Position numbers and translations under genes: made by a program
NCBI GenBank assembly: GCA_041611095.1
Contig: JBFINP010000047.1
Coordinates: forward strand, 1 to 23,177
Source of the DNA: UBA6912 sp041611095
GTDB lineage: Bacteria; Actinomycetota; Acidimicrobiia; Spongiisociales; UBA5794
Length of the DNA: 23,177 nt
Reading direction: 5' to 3'
Shown: piece by piece, positions 21,954 to 23,177 of the stretch
Layout of the letters: the number at the start of each line of letters is the position of its first letter
How positions within the stretch are numbered: the first letter of the stretch is position 1
The notes under the pieces: model-generated
What the model was told of the DNA's origin: nothing
Databases searched by the model: none
What the model saw: only the letters and a program-made list of their open reading frames with translations

Positions 21954-22907
21954 TCGCCGTTTGATGGTGCGGAACCCGATGTGGCTCATCGCCGTGTCGA
22001 TCATCTGCGGCTGGCGAGCTGCAGGGCGGTAGCGGTAGCAATACTGCGGGGTGCACAGGTGCGAGCCGCCCTTGACGACCTTCCTCGGGATGGCGATGTC
22101 CGGCTGTCGCGGATCGAAGCTGCCCTCGCGGGTTCCACTGCGGGGAGGCGCGGCGGAGTCCTCGGAGCGACCGCCCGCCCAGCGCTGCGCCGTGTACCAC
22201 TCGTCGGTCCACTCCCAAACGTTGCCCGCCATGTCGTACAGCCCGTACCCGTTCGGCGGGTATGAGCCCACCGGAGCCGTGCGGATCCACCCGTCGATCT
22301 CCGTGTTCTCGTAGGGAAACGGCCCCTGCCAGGTGTTTGCCACGGGTTCGGTCTCCTGTGGATCGTCGTCGCCCCACGTGAACACGGCGCCGTCGAGACC
22401 GCCCCTCGCCGCATACTCCCACTCCGCCTCGGTGGGGAGCACACGTCCGGCCCAGTCGCAATAGGCGACGGCGTCGCCAAAGCTCACGTGAACGACGGGG
22501 TGATCGGCCAGGTCGTCGATGGAGCTCTCCGGTCCCGTGGGATGACGCCAGTCGGCCCCGGGTGTCCACGCCCACCACTGCCGGAAGTCGCCGAGGTGCA
22601 CCGGCCCGGGTGTCATTGCGAAGACCAGCGCACCGGGTACGAGGTCACCCGGGTTGGCTCCGGGGTACATGGTCGGATCGGGAGCGATCTCCGCCTCGGT
22701 GACGTATCCGGTGGCATCGACGAAGGCGGCGAACTCGGCGTTGGTGACCTGGTACGGGTCGATCCAGAAGCCCGGCACGGCGACCCGCCGCACCGGCCCT
22801 TCGTCCGGATAGAAGTCGTCGGATCCCATGGCGAACTCGCCGTCTTCGATCCAGACCATGGATGCCGTGGTGTGGACCTCGGGCACGGTGGATCGCTCCT
22901 CGGACAT
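21951..22907 (-). CDS. Formylglycine-generating enzyme (sulfatase-modifying factor)
   Basis: FGE oxidises the signature Cys of type I sulfatases to formylglycine. The 318 residues follow the family closely: MVWIEDGEFAMGSDDFYPDE (17-36), VTNAEFAAFVDATGYVTEAE (54-73), HPVVHVSFGDAVAYCDWAG (136-154), RVLPTEAEWEYAARGG (155-170), NGYGLYDMAGNVWEWTDEWY (219-238), and VVKGGSHLCTPQYCYRYRPA (277-296). Cys285 and Cys290 match the copper-binding catalytic pair of SUMF1 (C-x4-C), so this is a true FGE rather than one of the many Cys-less relatives. There is no signal peptide, matching a cytoplasmic sulfatase. ATG 22907 has a TAGGGT -10 eight bases upstream. It is convergent with the sulfatase, so the two are linked but not in one operon. 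Confidence 0.95.
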   Translation of the reverse strand: MSEERSTVPEVHTTASMVWIEDGEFAMGSDDFYPDEGPVRRVAVPGFWIDPYQVTNAEFAAFVDATGYVTEAEIAPDPTMYPGANPGDLVPGALVFAMTPGPVHLGDFRQWWAWTPGADWRHPTGPESSIDDLADHPVVHVSFGDAVAYCDWAGRVLPTEAEWEYAARGGLDGAVFTWGDDDPQETEPVANTWQGPFPYENTEIDGWIRTAPVGSYPPNGYGLYDMAGNVWEWTDEWYTAQRWAGGRSEDSAAPPRSGTREGSFDPRQPDIAIPRKVVKGGSHLCTPQYCYRYRPAARQPQMIDTAMSHIGFRTIKRR

Positions 22908-22915
22908 GGGCGGCC

Positions 22916-22921
22916 ACCCTA
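22916..22921 (-). promoter_or_regulatory. Candidate -10 of the FGE gene
   Basis: TAGGGT (TANNNT) on the minus strand ends 8 bp before ATG 22907, with GGCCGCCC between and no Shine-Dalgarno. It suggests a leaderless transcript independent of the gene at the right edge. Confidence 0.4.
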
Positions 22922-22939
22922 GGCGGGTCCGCCGCGAAC

Positions 22940-23177
22940 TCAGGCAGGAGCGATGTGGAGGGCGTCGGTGTCGTTGGTGGGGTCGATGCCCAAGGTGGAG
23001 AGGTCGTGTTCGAGGGTGACGTCCCCGGTGGTGGGATCACCAAACATGCCCGTGAACCGGCTGATGTCCTCGTCGTCACCGCCCGCCGCTCCCGAGGTGC
23101 CCGTGGTGGAGAGCCACAGATCGACACCGTCGAACGACACCGCATTCAGATCATCACTCGACGACGTGAACCCCACA
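22940..23177 (-). CDS. C-terminal fragment of an uncharacterised repeat-type protein
   Basis: The frame is open to the right edge, so only the last 78 or so residues are seen and the true start lies outside. The piece is acidic and rich in Gly, Thr, Ser and Asp: VSFDGVDLWLSTTG, then GGDDEDISRFTGMFGD, then HDLSTLGIDPTNDTDALHIA before the stop. The order FDG-(x)n-LSTTG-(x)n-GDDEDI-x-x-FTG-(x)n-DALH-x-AP recalls beta-strand repeats found in some large secreted bacterial proteins, so this may be the last repeat unit. I do not know a function. It ends 32 bp before the FGE start on the same strand. Confidence 0.55.
   Translation of the reverse strand, partial: VGFTSSSDDLNAVSFDGVDLWLSTTGTSGAAGGDDEDISRFTGMFGDPTTGDVTLEHDLSTLGIDPTNDTDALHIAPA

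Noticed and set aside
1..23177. Mobile elements, CRISPR arrays, phage genes or defence systems
   Set aside because: I saw no transposase or integrase, no regularly spaced repeats, and no known defence domains; gene order is that of a stable chromosomal region.

Overview
The window is G+C-rich chromosomal DNA carrying core genes in an order typical of Actinomycetota: metG, tatD, ksgA, ispE, tRNA-Gln, glmU and prs, with rsmI just beyond metG. Other actinobacterial marks are GTG starts, TANNNT -10 elements 7-8 nt before start codons (candidate leaderless mRNAs) and a 27-codon gene for ribosomal protein bL37. A full NifJ-type pyruvate:ferredoxin oxidoreductase and an AceK are less usual for the well-studied aerobic members. 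I lean towards a deep-branching lineage such as Acidimicrobiia; that is inference, not proof. I see no insertion sequence, integrase, CRISPR array or rRNA.

Layout. From 17039 down to the left edge every gene is on the minus strand. metG-tatD-ksgA-ispE are translationally coupled by short overlaps, followed by tRNA-Gln(UUG) and glmU-prs-aceK-yjbQ, where several actinobacteria would have rplY and pth after prs. Next come a TPR protein with a C-terminal class III cyclase domain, then nifJ, a dihydroorotate-dehydrogenase-like flavoprotein and ppdK (cut by the left edge). The last three form a pyruvate/PEP module (pyruvate to or from acetyl-CoA plus reduced ferredoxin, and pyruvate to or from PEP), preceded by a cluster of GGGACC/GGTCC half-sites.

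At 17246 a small AbrB-type regulator with a zinc ribbon diverges from metG and converges on rsmI, overlapping its end. rsmI lies behind a DUF192-like gene that diverges from bL37. A lipoprotein follows that looks like an inactivated member of a HExxH metallopeptidase-like family. The right end holds a type I sulfatase and its formylglycine-generating enzyme, convergent on each other, and the tail of a protein running off the right edge.

Most interesting points: the operator-like cluster before nifJ, the flavoprotein lacking the DHODH catalytic base, the cyclase with altered substrate residues, the lipoprotein in which H, E and H of HExxH are all Ala, and the bL37 gene whose start codon interleaves with that of a divergent neighbour. 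No stretch over 300 bases lacks a gene.
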